The notes: a model not told the origin generated them from the letters alone. A DNA stretch of 5,556 nucleotides from Desulfobacterales bacterium (GCA_012974315.1 JAAXQI010000027.1:1-5556), one strand, 5' to 3'. Positions 1 to 5,448 are shown, numbered from the stretch's first letter. Made by a program: numbers and translations.

Positions 1-19
1 AGATGTGTATAAGAGACAG
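1..19. other. Nextera/Tn5 mosaic-end adapter remnant (artefact)
   Basis: The first 19 bases, AGATGTGTATAAGAGACAG, are an exact copy of the hyperactive Tn5 mosaic end used in Nextera library adapters. It lies at the very edge and joins in mid-gene, as expected when untrimmed read-through reads are assembled into a contig end. It is not genomic sequence and should be removed; the biological sequence begins at base 20. An exact 19-base match by chance is negligible. Confidence 0.97.
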
Positions 20-819
20 TTGGTATTCCGCGGGAAACTCTGCGGCTTGTCGGTGACCCTGATACTCCACGCTTGATGACAACGAAAACCAAAAAAGATT
101 TTACCGAAAAGATGCAGAATTGGGCCAAAAGGCGGATCATAGAGCTTGAGAAGGAGGATCTCTGCGGCTTTATCTTTAAAAAAGGTTCGCCAAGCAGCGG
201 TATGGAACGGGTCAGGGTTTATAGTGACAGGGGCATGCCGTCTAACAGGGGAAGGGGGATGTTTGCCAGGGCATTTATGGATCATTTTCCTATGCTGCCT
301 ATCGAAGAAGACGGCAGGCTTAATGACTCTGCATTGAGGGAAAATTTCATCGAGCGCATCTTTGCCTTACGGCGTTGGCGTCTAATGGCTGCAGAACGCA
401 AAAGTCTCGGGAATATAGTTGCCTTTCATACAGTGCATAAGCTGCAAATCATGTCGCACAGTGTCAAGCATTATCGTGATTTGGGAAGGCTGGTTGCCCA
501 AGGTAAGAAACTGGGTATTCAGTCACTTTATAAACAGTATGAAGCCCTTTTTATGCAGGCTTTTTCTTTGCAAGCTACGGTTAAAAAAAATGTTAACGTT
601 TTGCAGCATATGGCGGGTTATTTTAAAAAGCAGTTGAGCAAGGATGAAAAACAGGAGCTTCAGGAAGTGATTGAACAATATCACCAGCATCTCACCCCCC
701 TAATTGTCCCTATAACCCTTTTTAATCATTATGTGAGGAAATATGACCAGGAATACCTCAAGGACCAGTTCTACCTGCACCCACACCCAATAGAATTGAA
801 ATTACGCAACCGGGTATAG
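20..819 (+). CDS. DUF523-DUF1722 (YbgA-like) protein, 5'-truncated
   Basis: The frame is open from the adapter junction (first full codon GGT at 22) to TAG at 817-819, leaving 265 residues of a longer protein. A TTG at 73 could pose as a start. The residues before it (GIPRETLRLVGDPDTPRLM) read as the interior of a DUF523 domain, so the gene is truncated and does not begin there. The DUF523 remnant covers roughly residues 1-105 and includes GFIFKKGSPSSGMERVRVY (codons 166-222). DUF1722 follows, recognised by VAFHTVHKLQIMSHSVKHYRDLGRLVA (starting near base 418). Free-standing DUF523 proteins include the Fe-S enzyme TudS (thiouracil desulfurase); DUF1722 is E. coli YbgA, encoded next to photolyase phrB. 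The fused protein's reaction is unknown to me. The usual SPSCG cysteine is Ser here (codon 196-198). It is probably the first gene of an operon with the downstream SDR gene, 16 bases away. Confidence 0.9.
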
Positions 820-821
820 TC

Positions 822-827
822 GGGGGA
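822..827 (+). promoter_or_regulatory. Ribosome binding site deciding the SDR start
   Basis: GGGGGA lies 8 bases before ATG 836 but only 2 bases before the in-frame GTG 830. The spacing favours ATG 836 over the two-codon-longer GTG start. Confidence 0.6.
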
Positions 828-835
828 CAGTGGAG

Positions 836-2275
836 ATGGACAAAACAAGAATACTTATAACCGGGGCAACCGGATATATCGGACGGCGACTGAAGAATAG
901 ATTACTGGCTCATCAGGACTACCAACTGCGGTTGTTTGTAAGAAATAAGCGCAAGGTGGGGGAAAGAGCCAGGCAATCGGTTGAAATTGTCGAGGGTGAT
1001 ACTTTCAATAAAGAAAAACTTGCACTGGCCCTTGTTGGAATAGATGTGGCTTTCTATCTTATCCACTCCATGGGGGCTGACAAGGATTTCAAAAGTCTTG
1101 ACCGGACAAGCGCTGAGAATTTCAGGAATGCCTGTATTGCTGCCGGGGTCAAAAAAATTATCTACCTGGGCGGTTTGGGAGTCAAGGAGACGGCCAGCAA
1201 ACACCTCTTAAGCCGCATAGAAACAGGAGAGATACTGAGTGCCAGACCAAATGATATTACTACAATATGGTTCCGGGCCGGAGTAATTATAGGCTCAGGA
1301 AGCGCTAGTTTTGAAATCATCAGGAACCTGGCCCAGAAACTGCCGGTCATGGTGGCGCCCAGATGGGTTAATACGAAAACCCAGCCTATCGCGGTGGATG
1401 ATGTGCTCTCCTACCTGGAGGAATCTGTCAGCCTGGAAAATACCGGCAATACAGTTGTTGATATAGGTGCCGATATAATGAGCTTTCGGGAAATGATGAT
1501 TGCTGCAGGGCGTGTCATGGGTTTGAAAAGATTCATCATCCCCGTGCCGATTCTGTCTCCCAGACTGTCCTCGTATTGGCTGGTGTTTATTACCACGGTG
1601 CCATTCAAGATGGCTGCCATCCTAGTGGATGGCCTGAAATCCGAAACAGTCCAGCAAAATGATAATGCAGCCCTTCTTTTTCCGAAAATTAAGCCTATGT
1701 CGTTTGAGCATGCAGTTCAGCATGCTATTGATGAAATCGAAAAAGACCAGGTGGTCAGCCGCTGGTGTGATTCCAGTGCTGGTGAGGTGTGCGATATAAT
1801 CTACCAGGATGACCCTTCCAGTGCCATAATCCGGGACCGGCGCATGGTTGAATTCGGCAATGTTTTACCGGACAAGGTCTTCCGGTCAGCCCTTGCCATT
1901 GGTGGAGAAAGGGGCTGGTATAAATATAATGTGTTATGGCGTCTCAGGGGAGCCATGGATAAGATGGTCGGAGGTTATGGCCTCACCCGTGGCCGGCGTG
2001 TAAGTGGGGAATTGCGCATTGGCGATGCCCTTGATTTTTGGAAGGTCGCAGACATTAAACCCAACAAAAGACTCTTGCTTTTAGCACAGATGAAGCTTCC
2101 GGGTAAGGCCTGGCTGGAATTTATAATTGAAGGCAATATGTTGATCCAGACAGCACACTTTTATCCACGGGGTATCCTGGGCCGGCTCTACTGGTATTCA
2201 ACCCTTATTTTTCATAATCTGGTGTTTCAGGACCTGATAGAAAAAATTGTCAAAAATGCTAAACAGGCAGAGTAA
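836..2275 (+). CDS. Atypical SDR oxidoreductase with C-terminal DUF2867 (YbjT-like)
   Basis: This is a 479-residue protein, close in size to E. coli YbjT (about 476), with the same two-part layout. The N-terminal half is an NAD(P)-binding Rossmann fold. The glycine motif TGATGYIG sits near residues 9-16, followed by YLIHSMG, YLGGLG (about 110-115) and the segment SKHLLSRIETGEIL. In that segment the classical SDR YxxxK catalytic pair is absent, as in other atypical SDRs; PRWVNTKTQPI follows. The C-terminal third is DUF2867, shown by GGERGW (about 356), LWRLRG, PGKAWLEF (about 422-428), QTAHFYPRG and LYWYSTLIFHNLVF. The protein is cytosolic or peripheral, with no signal peptide. Substrate and reaction are unknown; binding of a dinucleotide is well supported, catalysis is not. 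It starts 16 bases after the DUF1722 stop, so the two genes are probably cotranscribed. It converges on the next gene with 8 bases between stops. Confidence 0.93.
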   Translation: MDKTRILITGATGYIGRRLKNRLLAHQDYQLRLFVRNKRKVGERARQSVEIVEGDTFNKEKLALALVGIDVAFYLIHSMGADKDFKSLDRTSAENFRNACIAAGVKKIIYLGGLGVKETASKHLLSRIETGEILSARPNDITTIWFRAGVIIGSGSASFEIIRNLAQKLPVMVAPRWVNTKTQPIAVDDVLSYLEESVSLENTGNTVVDIGADIMSFREMMIAAGRVMGLKRFIIPVPILSPRLSSYWLVFITTVPFKMAAILVDGLKSETVQQNDNAALLFPKIKPMSFEHAVQHAIDEIEKDQVVSRWCDSSAGEVCDIIYQDDPSSAIIRDRRMVEFGNVLPDKVFRSALAIGGERGWYKYNVLWRLRGAMDKMVGGYGLTRGRRVSGELRIGDALDFWKVADIKPNKRLLLLAQMKLPGKAWLEFIIEGNMLIQTAHFYPRGILGRLYWYSTLIFHNLVFQDLIEKIVKNAKQAE

Positions 2276-2283
2276 ATCACTGA

Positions 2284-2499
2284 TTAGTCTTTGACAGTAA
2301 TTCCCTTGCTTTTCAGATCTTTCAGTATCCCTTTGATCTGCTCTGCATTGCAATCATCGATATGGTAGACATTTTTCATCCCATCCAGGAACTGCAGAAT
2401 AAAATGTCCTTTATCATCAAGGTGGGCCTCTCTGATATGATCTGTATCAAGCCAAGGTTTGATCTCTTCCATGAAGTCGTTCAAGCTGCAGGTTTTCAT
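2284..2499 (-). CDS. Small protein of unknown function, 71 aa
   Basis: I do not recognise this family. It starts MKTCSLNDFMEEIKPWLDTD, is charged, and lacks a signal peptide or membrane segment. The central part alternates like two beta strands (HFILQFLDG, KNVYHIDD), followed by a lysine-rich helix (AEQIKGILKDLKSKGI). There are two cysteines (C4 and C50), not arranged as a metal site. A GGAGA Shine-Dalgarno site lies about 6 bases upstream of the ATG. The 14-base gap behind the pyridoxamine-oxidase-like gene makes it the third gene of the lipocalin operon. Being coding is well supported by the ribosome binding site, operon position and sensible composition. It may modulate or accompany its flavin-binding neighbour, but that is only a guess from position. 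Confidence 0.75.
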   Translation of the reverse strand: MKTCSLNDFMEEIKPWLDTDHIREAHLDDKGHFILQFLDGMKNVYHIDDCNAEQIKGILKDLKSKGITVKD

Positions 2500-2513
2500 A
2501 TTGTTCTCCTTTA

Positions 2514-2915
2514 TTATAAAATCTTCATATCAATTTCATTGCCACCGACAAGGGAGAGTATTTTTTCAAGATTGAAATATACAATATGCTTGGGGCCGGC
2601 AGCCTTATCTTCTTCTGGTGTTAAGTTCCTGCGGGTCATCCTGCTGATCAGTTCTTCGTTTGTGTCCTCTCCCGTCTTTTTCATAAAGAGTCGCATGCCT
2701 TTGATATGTGCATCATGCTCCATAAACAGGAAAGTTGCATAGGGGTTTGACTGGAGATTGTTAAGGCTTAGGCGTTCCCGCATAATAAACGCCAGGCTGC
2801 CGTCATCCATTATGTGGGGTCTGGAGTAAATGGCTGCATCAGTCCTGCCCTCATTATCTGCAGTGGCTAATACTCCGGTCCCCCTTGTGTTGTTAAAATA
2901 TTCTTTCAGAGTCAT
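2514..2915 (-). CDS. Pyridoxamine 5'-phosphate oxidase family protein (FMN-binding split barrel)
   Basis: This is a short (133 aa) single-domain split-barrel flavoprotein. It opens with the typical helix and first strands (YFNNTRGTGVLATAD, residues 6-20). It continues through AAIYSRPHIMDDGSLAFIMRE (27-47) and the helix-strand unit RLSLNNLQSNPYATFLF (48-64), which in this superfamily packs near the flavin phosphate and dimer interface. The family binds FMN, sometimes F420 or heme, as a homodimer; small members like this reduce or sequester cofactors and are not PdxH itself. The substrate cannot be told. Its ATG overlaps the lipocalin stop as ATGA, and its Shine-Dalgarno site (GGGAGG) lies within the end of the lipocalin gene, indicating translational coupling. 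It is cytosolic, with no signal peptide. Confidence 0.88.
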   Translation of the reverse strand: MTLKEYFNNTRGTGVLATADNEGRTDAAIYSRPHIMDDGSLAFIMRERLSLNNLQSNPYATFLFMEHDAHIKGMRLFMKKTGEDTNEELISRMTRRNLTPEEDKAAGPKHIVYFNLEKILSLVGGNEIDMKIL

Positions 2916-3466
2916 GACTTTCCTCCCTTTACCTGCTGGGGTGATGTAAAAAGTTTCGTTGTATCATAGTCCTGCTTTTCCAGCCGGTCCAGAATTTCAT
3001 TATAAACATTTTCATCCATTTCCGGGGTTCGTGAAAGGATCCAAAGATATTTTCTGCCTGGATGGCCGATTACGGCATATTCGTAATTCTCACCAAGATC
3101 AATTACCCAGTAATCGCCTGAAAATGGCCAGAAGAAGGATACCTTGAGTTTTGCATTGGACTGTTTGTCCACCACCCAGGCTTTACCCTTTACGGAACGA
3201 ATATTACCCGAAAATGACTTTTCAAAGCACTCATTGACCACGGTTATTTTGCCATCATCCCTTAAACTATAGGTGGCCTTGCTGCCAACGCATCCTTTCT
3301 GGAATTTGTGCTCATAGCGGGCAACTTCATACCATTCGCCAATATAGCGGTTGATTTCTACAAAATTTACAGTTTCTAAAGGTTTCATGTTATTCCGATC
3401 CATTGTTTTGCAGCTGCTGAGAAGCAGGGACATGAAAATAAGTGTAAATAAAAACAATTTATTCAT
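2912..3466 (-). CDS. Lipocalin family outer-membrane lipoprotein (Blc-like)
   Basis: A lipoprotein signal peptide opens the protein: a hydrophobic stretch ending in lipobox LSSC, with the acylated Cys at residue 19 of the 184-residue form. The residue after it is Lys, not Asp, which predicts Lol-dependent sorting to the outer membrane. The lipocalin fingerprint GEWYEVARYEHKFQKGC follows (GxW near residues 43-45), then strands with WVVDKQSNAKLKVSFFWPF, DYWVIDL, and the closing motif YLWILSRTPEMDE. Bacterial lipocalins bind fatty acids or lysophospholipids and are linked to envelope stress and membrane repair. Two in-frame ATGs exist (3472 and 3466). AGAGG lies 9 bases before the second and only 3 before the first, so 3466 is chosen. 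This is the first gene of a three-gene operon and overlaps the next gene by 4 bases. Confidence 0.93.
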   Translation of the reverse strand: MNKLFLFTLIFMSLLLSSCKTMDRNNMKPLETVNFVEINRYIGEWYEVARYEHKFQKGCVGSKATYSLRDDGKITVVNECFEKSFSGNIRSVKGKAWVVDKQSNAKLKVSFFWPFSGDYWVIDLGENYEYAVIGHPGRKYLWILSRTPEMDENVYNEILDRLEKQDYDTTKLFTSPQQVKGGKS

Positions 3467-3483
3467 AACCATCTACCTCTTCA

Positions 3484-3535
3484 TAAAAAAAACTCCAGTT
3501 GCATCTTGTTTTTATAAGATAAAACCGGAGTTTTT
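3484..3535 (-). terminator. Rho-independent terminator of the 58-codon gene
   Basis: AAAAACTCCAGTT (3488-3500) and AACCGGAGTTTTT (3523-3535) pair with a single G-T wobble when read on the minus strand. An inner stem ATCTT/AAGAT (3503-3507 and 3516-3520) extends the hairpin. On the minus strand the stem runs straight into eight T residues (3491-3484). It begins 21 bases after the stop of the 58-codon gene and ends about 18 bases before the lipocalin start. Confidence 0.8.
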
Positions 3536-3538
3536 CAA
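3511..3538 (-). promoter_or_regulatory. Candidate sigma70-type promoter of the lipocalin operon
   Basis: On the minus strand TTGAAA (3538-3533) and TATAAA (3516-3511) are separated by 16 bases. Each matches the consensus in 5 of 6 positions. Transcription would start near 3504, giving a leader of about 38 bases before ATG 3466. The promoter lies inside the terminator hairpin of the preceding gene. No other room for a promoter exists between that hairpin and the lipocalin gene. Confidence 0.5.
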
Positions 3539-3555
3539 ATGATATTGTATTTTAT

Positions 3556-3732
3556 TTACCACCTTTCTGTTCCGATGAGAGCGTTCACATCCATGCATTT
3601 TGCCTTTTCTTCTTCTGTCAGATTTTCAGGATTTTTAATATCTTCAAGGTAACAGGAAAATTGCTTTCCATCTCTGTCTTTAACCCAGATCATTGATTCG
3701 TATCCACCACCTGTATTTTCTATATAGTTCAT
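3556..3732 (-). CDS. Small acidic protein of unknown function, 58 aa
   Basis: The ATG at 3732 follows a textbook GGAGG with 6 bases spacing, and the 58-codon frame ends in TAA at 3556-3558. The protein begins MNYIENTGGGYESMIWVKDR and has a middle part GKQFSCYLEDIKNPENLTEE. It ends KCMDVNALIGTERW. It is rich in acidic residues, carries two cysteines (C27 and C46), and has no signal peptide or membrane segment. I recall similar short hypothetical proteins ending in an IGTERW-like motif, but can assign no function. A terminator follows 21 bases after the stop, so it is probably a one-gene transcript. It is divergent from the PAS-LuxR regulator gene with a 148-base shared promoter region, which suggests it is that regulator's target. 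Gene finders with a 60-codon cutoff will miss it. Confidence 0.85.
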   Translation of the reverse strand: MNYIENTGGGYESMIWVKDRDGKQFSCYLEDIKNPENLTEEEKAKCMDVNALIGTERW

Positions 3733-3784
3733 GACGTGCCTCCTTCTATATGAAAGATTTAATTTTCAGTAACATTTGCTTATT

Positions 3785-3813
3785 AATTTATGCACGCTTA
3801 AGCCTTGAATCAA
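3785..3813 (-). promoter_or_regulatory. Candidate promoter of the 58-codon gene
   Basis: TTGATT (3813-3808) and TAAATT (3790-3785) on the minus strand are 17 bases apart, each matching 4 of 6 consensus positions. It is weak, but correctly placed about 50-80 bases before ATG 3732. The -35 element overlaps an outlying TCAATAG copy (3810-3816) of the repeat found at 3832-3857. Confidence 0.3.
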
Positions 3814-3824
3814 TAGGTAATATA

Positions 3825-3857
3825 TGATAGTCTATTGATAGTAAAAACTATCAATAG
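3825..3857. promoter_or_regulatory. Operator-like repeat: three TGATAGT half-sites with perfect palindrome
   Basis: CTATTGATAGT (3832-3842) and ACTATCAATAG (3847-3857) form a perfect 11-base inverted repeat around AAAA. A further TGATAGT at 3825-3831 repeats that at 3836-3842, so the order is TGATAGT, 4 bases, TGATAGT, 4 bases, ACTATCA. The half-sites are spaced 11 bases apart, one helical turn. A possible -10 hexamer TATGAT (3823-3828) for the regulator gene abuts it, without a good -35. The block ends 23 bases before ATG 3881. It is read best as a protein-binding site controlling the divergent pair, probably by repression or autoregulation. A 5'-UTR hairpin is the alternative. Confidence 0.65.
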
Positions 3858-3880
3858 AAGGGCCAAAGAAGGGGGATGCC

Positions 3881-4732
3881 ATGGAAAGAGCAAATATGTG
3901 CCGGGAAATTATTGATTCCCTTTCCGCACACATTGCAATTCTTGATAAAGACGGAATAATTCTACTGACAAACCAGGCCTGGCAGGAATTTGGTGCTGCA
4001 AATAATCTGCAGGGCCCTATGGACAGCCTTGGGCAAAACTATCTTTTAATATCAGAGCAGTCAGAAGAAGAGACAGGTCATATTATTGCCCAGGGAATAC
4101 GCAAGGTCATATCTGGTGACTTGCAGGAATTTTTTACGAACTATCCATGTCACTCTCCCACTGAAAAACACTGGTTTGCTCTAAGGGTTGTTAAGCTGCA
4201 GACTGCTGCAGAGGGTTTGCAGGTCATAGTCAGCCATGAAGATATTACACCAATCATGCAGGCCCAGGTTAATCTCAGGAAAAAGGAAGAAGAACTGCTC
4301 CAGCAAAAAAAGATGTTGGAGGAATCAAATGTAGCCCTGAGAGTGCTTTTGGAACACCGGGAAAAGGACCGTCAGAGTTTAGAAGAAAACGTGCTGGCAA
4401 ATGTCAGGAAACTGATTGTGCCTTTCCTGGAGGAATTAAGCTATCACAAGCTGGATGACCGGAGCAAAAATCTGCTGGAGATAGTTCACCAGCGCCTGGA
4501 AGAGGTTGTTGCTCCCTTCCTGAATCGCCTGACTTCAATGAACCGCTTGCTCACCCCAAGGGAGATTGATGTTGCCGCCTTCATCCGGGAGGGCAAGACG
4601 AGCAAAGAAATTGCCGGACTACTCAATATTTCTGTAAGTGGAGTTGATTTTCATCGTAAAATGATCAGAAAAAAACTCGGTTTAACCAATGAAAAGTCAA
4701 ATCTGAGATCCTACCTGCTTTCTTTGCAGTAA
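3881..4732 (+). CDS. PAS domain-containing LuxR-type transcriptional regulator
   Basis: This is a 283-residue soluble regulator with three parts. An N-terminal PAS domain (about 8-125) starts IIDSLSAHIAILDKDGIILLTNQAWQEF. It contains YPCHSPTEKHWFALRV (about 88-103) and ends VSHEDIT (about 117-123). A charged coiled coil follows (about 127-175, KKEEELLQQKKMLEESN onward), then a helical linker. The C-terminal HTH (224-283) opens LTPREIDVAAFIREGKTSKEIAGL and carries the recognition helix in SVSGVDFHRKMIRKKLGL. It has no receiver domain, transmembrane helix or kinase domain, so it is a one-component sensor-regulator; the ligand or redox cue is unknown. Cys90 is a possible sensing residue. GGGGGA lies 4 bases before the ATG. 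The combination of this linker and HTH is common in Desulfobacterota. The gene is divergent from the 58-codon gene and likely regulates it and itself through the repeat at 3825-3857. Confidence 0.92.
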   Translation: MERANMCREIIDSLSAHIAILDKDGIILLTNQAWQEFGAANNLQGPMDSLGQNYLLISEQSEEETGHIIAQGIRKVISGDLQEFFTNYPCHSPTEKHWFALRVVKLQTAAEGLQVIVSHEDITPIMQAQVNLRKKEEELLQQKKMLEESNVALRVLLEHREKDRQSLEENVLANVRKLIVPFLEELSYHKLDDRSKNLLEIVHQRLEEVVAPFLNRLTSMNRLLTPREIDVAAFIREGKTSKEIAGLLNISVSGVDFHRKMIRKKLGLTNEKSNLRSYLLSLQ

Positions 4733-4892
4733 TATATGTCCGTGCCCGAATCAGACTTCGCATTCGATTATTCATAAAAAGGTGATTATCGGTGTTAATC
4801 CAAAGTCCCTATATCTTGCCAACATCTTGACTTTTTGAAGCCCCATGTCGAGTCAACATTGCCATGGCACATCTTTATCTATCAAAGATCAT
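4733..4892. other. Intergenic region between convergent genes
   Basis: No gene is visible in these 160 bases. They contain a small hairpin ATCTTT/AAAGAT (4871-4876 and 4884-4889) just after the stop of the membrane-protein gene, but no T tract follows it. They also hold an inverted repeat TTGACT/AGTCAA (4827-4832 and 4851-4856) and a weak CGAAT/ATTCG pair near 4750. None is a convincing rho-independent terminator, although two genes must end here. Confidence 0.5.
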
Positions 4893-5258
4893 TCACAAGT
4901 CACGATGTATTTTTATTACAGGTTGTTTATTCCATGGCATATTTTTAAGGGCTAGTGCAATCCCACACCTGTCGAAGAACACAGCCATCAATGTCCCTAT
5001 AAACAGCAAGATGTAGAATGGAAAACGTATTGTCTGACTTAATCCGAGAAGTGTAAAAGCAAAATATGCAATTCTAACTTGTGTATCGAAAGCGGTTAGG
5101 CTTTTGTGTCGCCCGGTGAAATAGATCACCTGCAAAGCGCTAATCACCATAACAATATAATACCCTGGCACCCATCCTAAAAGGGCAGTCAAAATGAAAA
5201 TAGAAATTATTGTCCAAAACCACCAATCAATCTTTTGTGGTTTAATTATGACTTTCAT
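4893..5258 (-). CDS. Four-helix integral membrane protein of unknown function
   Basis: The protein is 121 residues with four hydrophobic segments, at about 12-29, 32-49, 61-77 and 79-104. A short basic N-terminus precedes the first. Conserved-looking loop motifs are RHKSLTAFDTQVR (50-62) before helix 3 and CGIALALKNMPWNKQ (98-112) after helix 4. I recognise this pattern (an AF..QVR loop, then a Cys and PWN near the end) from a widespread uncharacterised proteobacterial inner-membrane family, but know no function. A GGGAGGGG Shine-Dalgarno site lies 3 bases before the ATG, and TGA is at 4893-4895. There is no cotranscribed neighbour in the window. A terminator hairpin only about 40 bases upstream leaves little space for a promoter, so expression may depend on attenuation (see the leader entry). 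Confidence 0.85.
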   Translation of the reverse strand: MKVIIKPQKIDWWFWTIISIFILTALLGWVPGYYIVMVISALQVIYFTGRHKSLTAFDTQVRIAYFAFTLLGLSQTIRFPFYILLFIGTLMAVFFDRCGIALALKNMPWNKQPVIKIHRDL

Positions 5259-5283
5259 TTTCCCCTCCCGTTAGTTTTCTTAT

Positions 5284-5341
5284 TTTTTCAAAAAAACAAT
5301 AAGGCCTCCAATGGGAATATTAATACCCTTGAAGGCCTTAT
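5284..5341 (-). terminator. Strong rho-independent terminator or attenuator hairpin
   Basis: ATAAGGCCT (5299-5307) pairs perfectly with AGGCCTTAT (5333-5341). The stem continues through CCAATGGG/CCCTTG with one wobble and a bulge, around a 10-base AT-rich loop (5316-5325). On the minus strand it is followed by TTGTTTTTTTG (down to about 5288). No convincing gene lies upstream to be terminated, so it may be an attenuator in the leader of the membrane-protein gene. Confidence 0.75.
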
Positions 5342-5411
5342 AACGGTTCTTTCAGACAAACCTCTTTCATTGGAAATCGCTCCAGGTAGAGGCTTTATGT
5401 ATCAATAACTA
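5342..5411 (-). promoter_or_regulatory. Candidate structured leader upstream of the hairpin
   Basis: On the minus strand AAAGCCTCT and AGAGGTTT (5396-5388 and 5365-5358) form a stem with one bulged G. This encloses a small TGGA-GCGATT-TCCA hairpin (5384-5371). The segment TCCAATG (5374-5368) is also fully complementary to CATTGGA (5313-5307) in the 3' arm of the terminator, so it could act as an antiterminator. A ten-codon frame MKEVCLKEPL (5370-5338) with GGAG 9 bases upstream ends at the base of the terminator and could be a leader peptide. I could not match it to any known riboswitch class. Confidence 0.3.
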
Positions 5412-5418
5412 TGCATTA

Positions 5419-5448
5419 AATATAACAATTAGTACTCGGATAAATCAA
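5419..5448 (-). promoter_or_regulatory. Candidate promoter for the leader of the membrane-protein gene
   Basis: TTGATT (5448-5443) and TATATT (5424-5419) on the minus strand are 18 bases apart and match 4 and 5 of 6 consensus positions. Transcription would start near 5411, giving a leader of about 150 bases that contains the structured element and the terminator. Confidence 0.3.

Noticed and set aside
146..637. Plus-strand frames of 63 and 72 codons within the DUF1722 gene
   Set aside because: They are out-of-frame overlaps with a clearly recognised domain; the compositions are not protein-like.
902..1620. Several minus-strand frames of 60-100 codons inside the SDR gene
   Set aside because: They are shadows of the SDR-DUF2867 coding frame, with no ribosome binding sites and no family resemblance.
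2362..2742. 126-codon open frame on the plus strand
   Set aside because: It lies antisense to two well-supported minus-strand genes, has no ribosome binding site, and its translation looks like reversed coding sequence.
3826..3857. OxyR or Tet operator in the TGATAGT repeat
   Set aside because: ATAG...CTAT superficially recalls OxyR sites and TGATAG recalls tetO, but the inner spacing is wrong for OxyR, and no OxyR or TetR gene is present in the window.
3820..3857. CRISPR-like repeats
   Set aside because: The half-sites are 7-11 bases with 4-base gaps; there are no spacers of CRISPR length and no cas genes.
4871..4889. Terminator of the membrane-protein gene
   Set aside because: The stem is only six AT-rich pairs and no T run follows on either strand.
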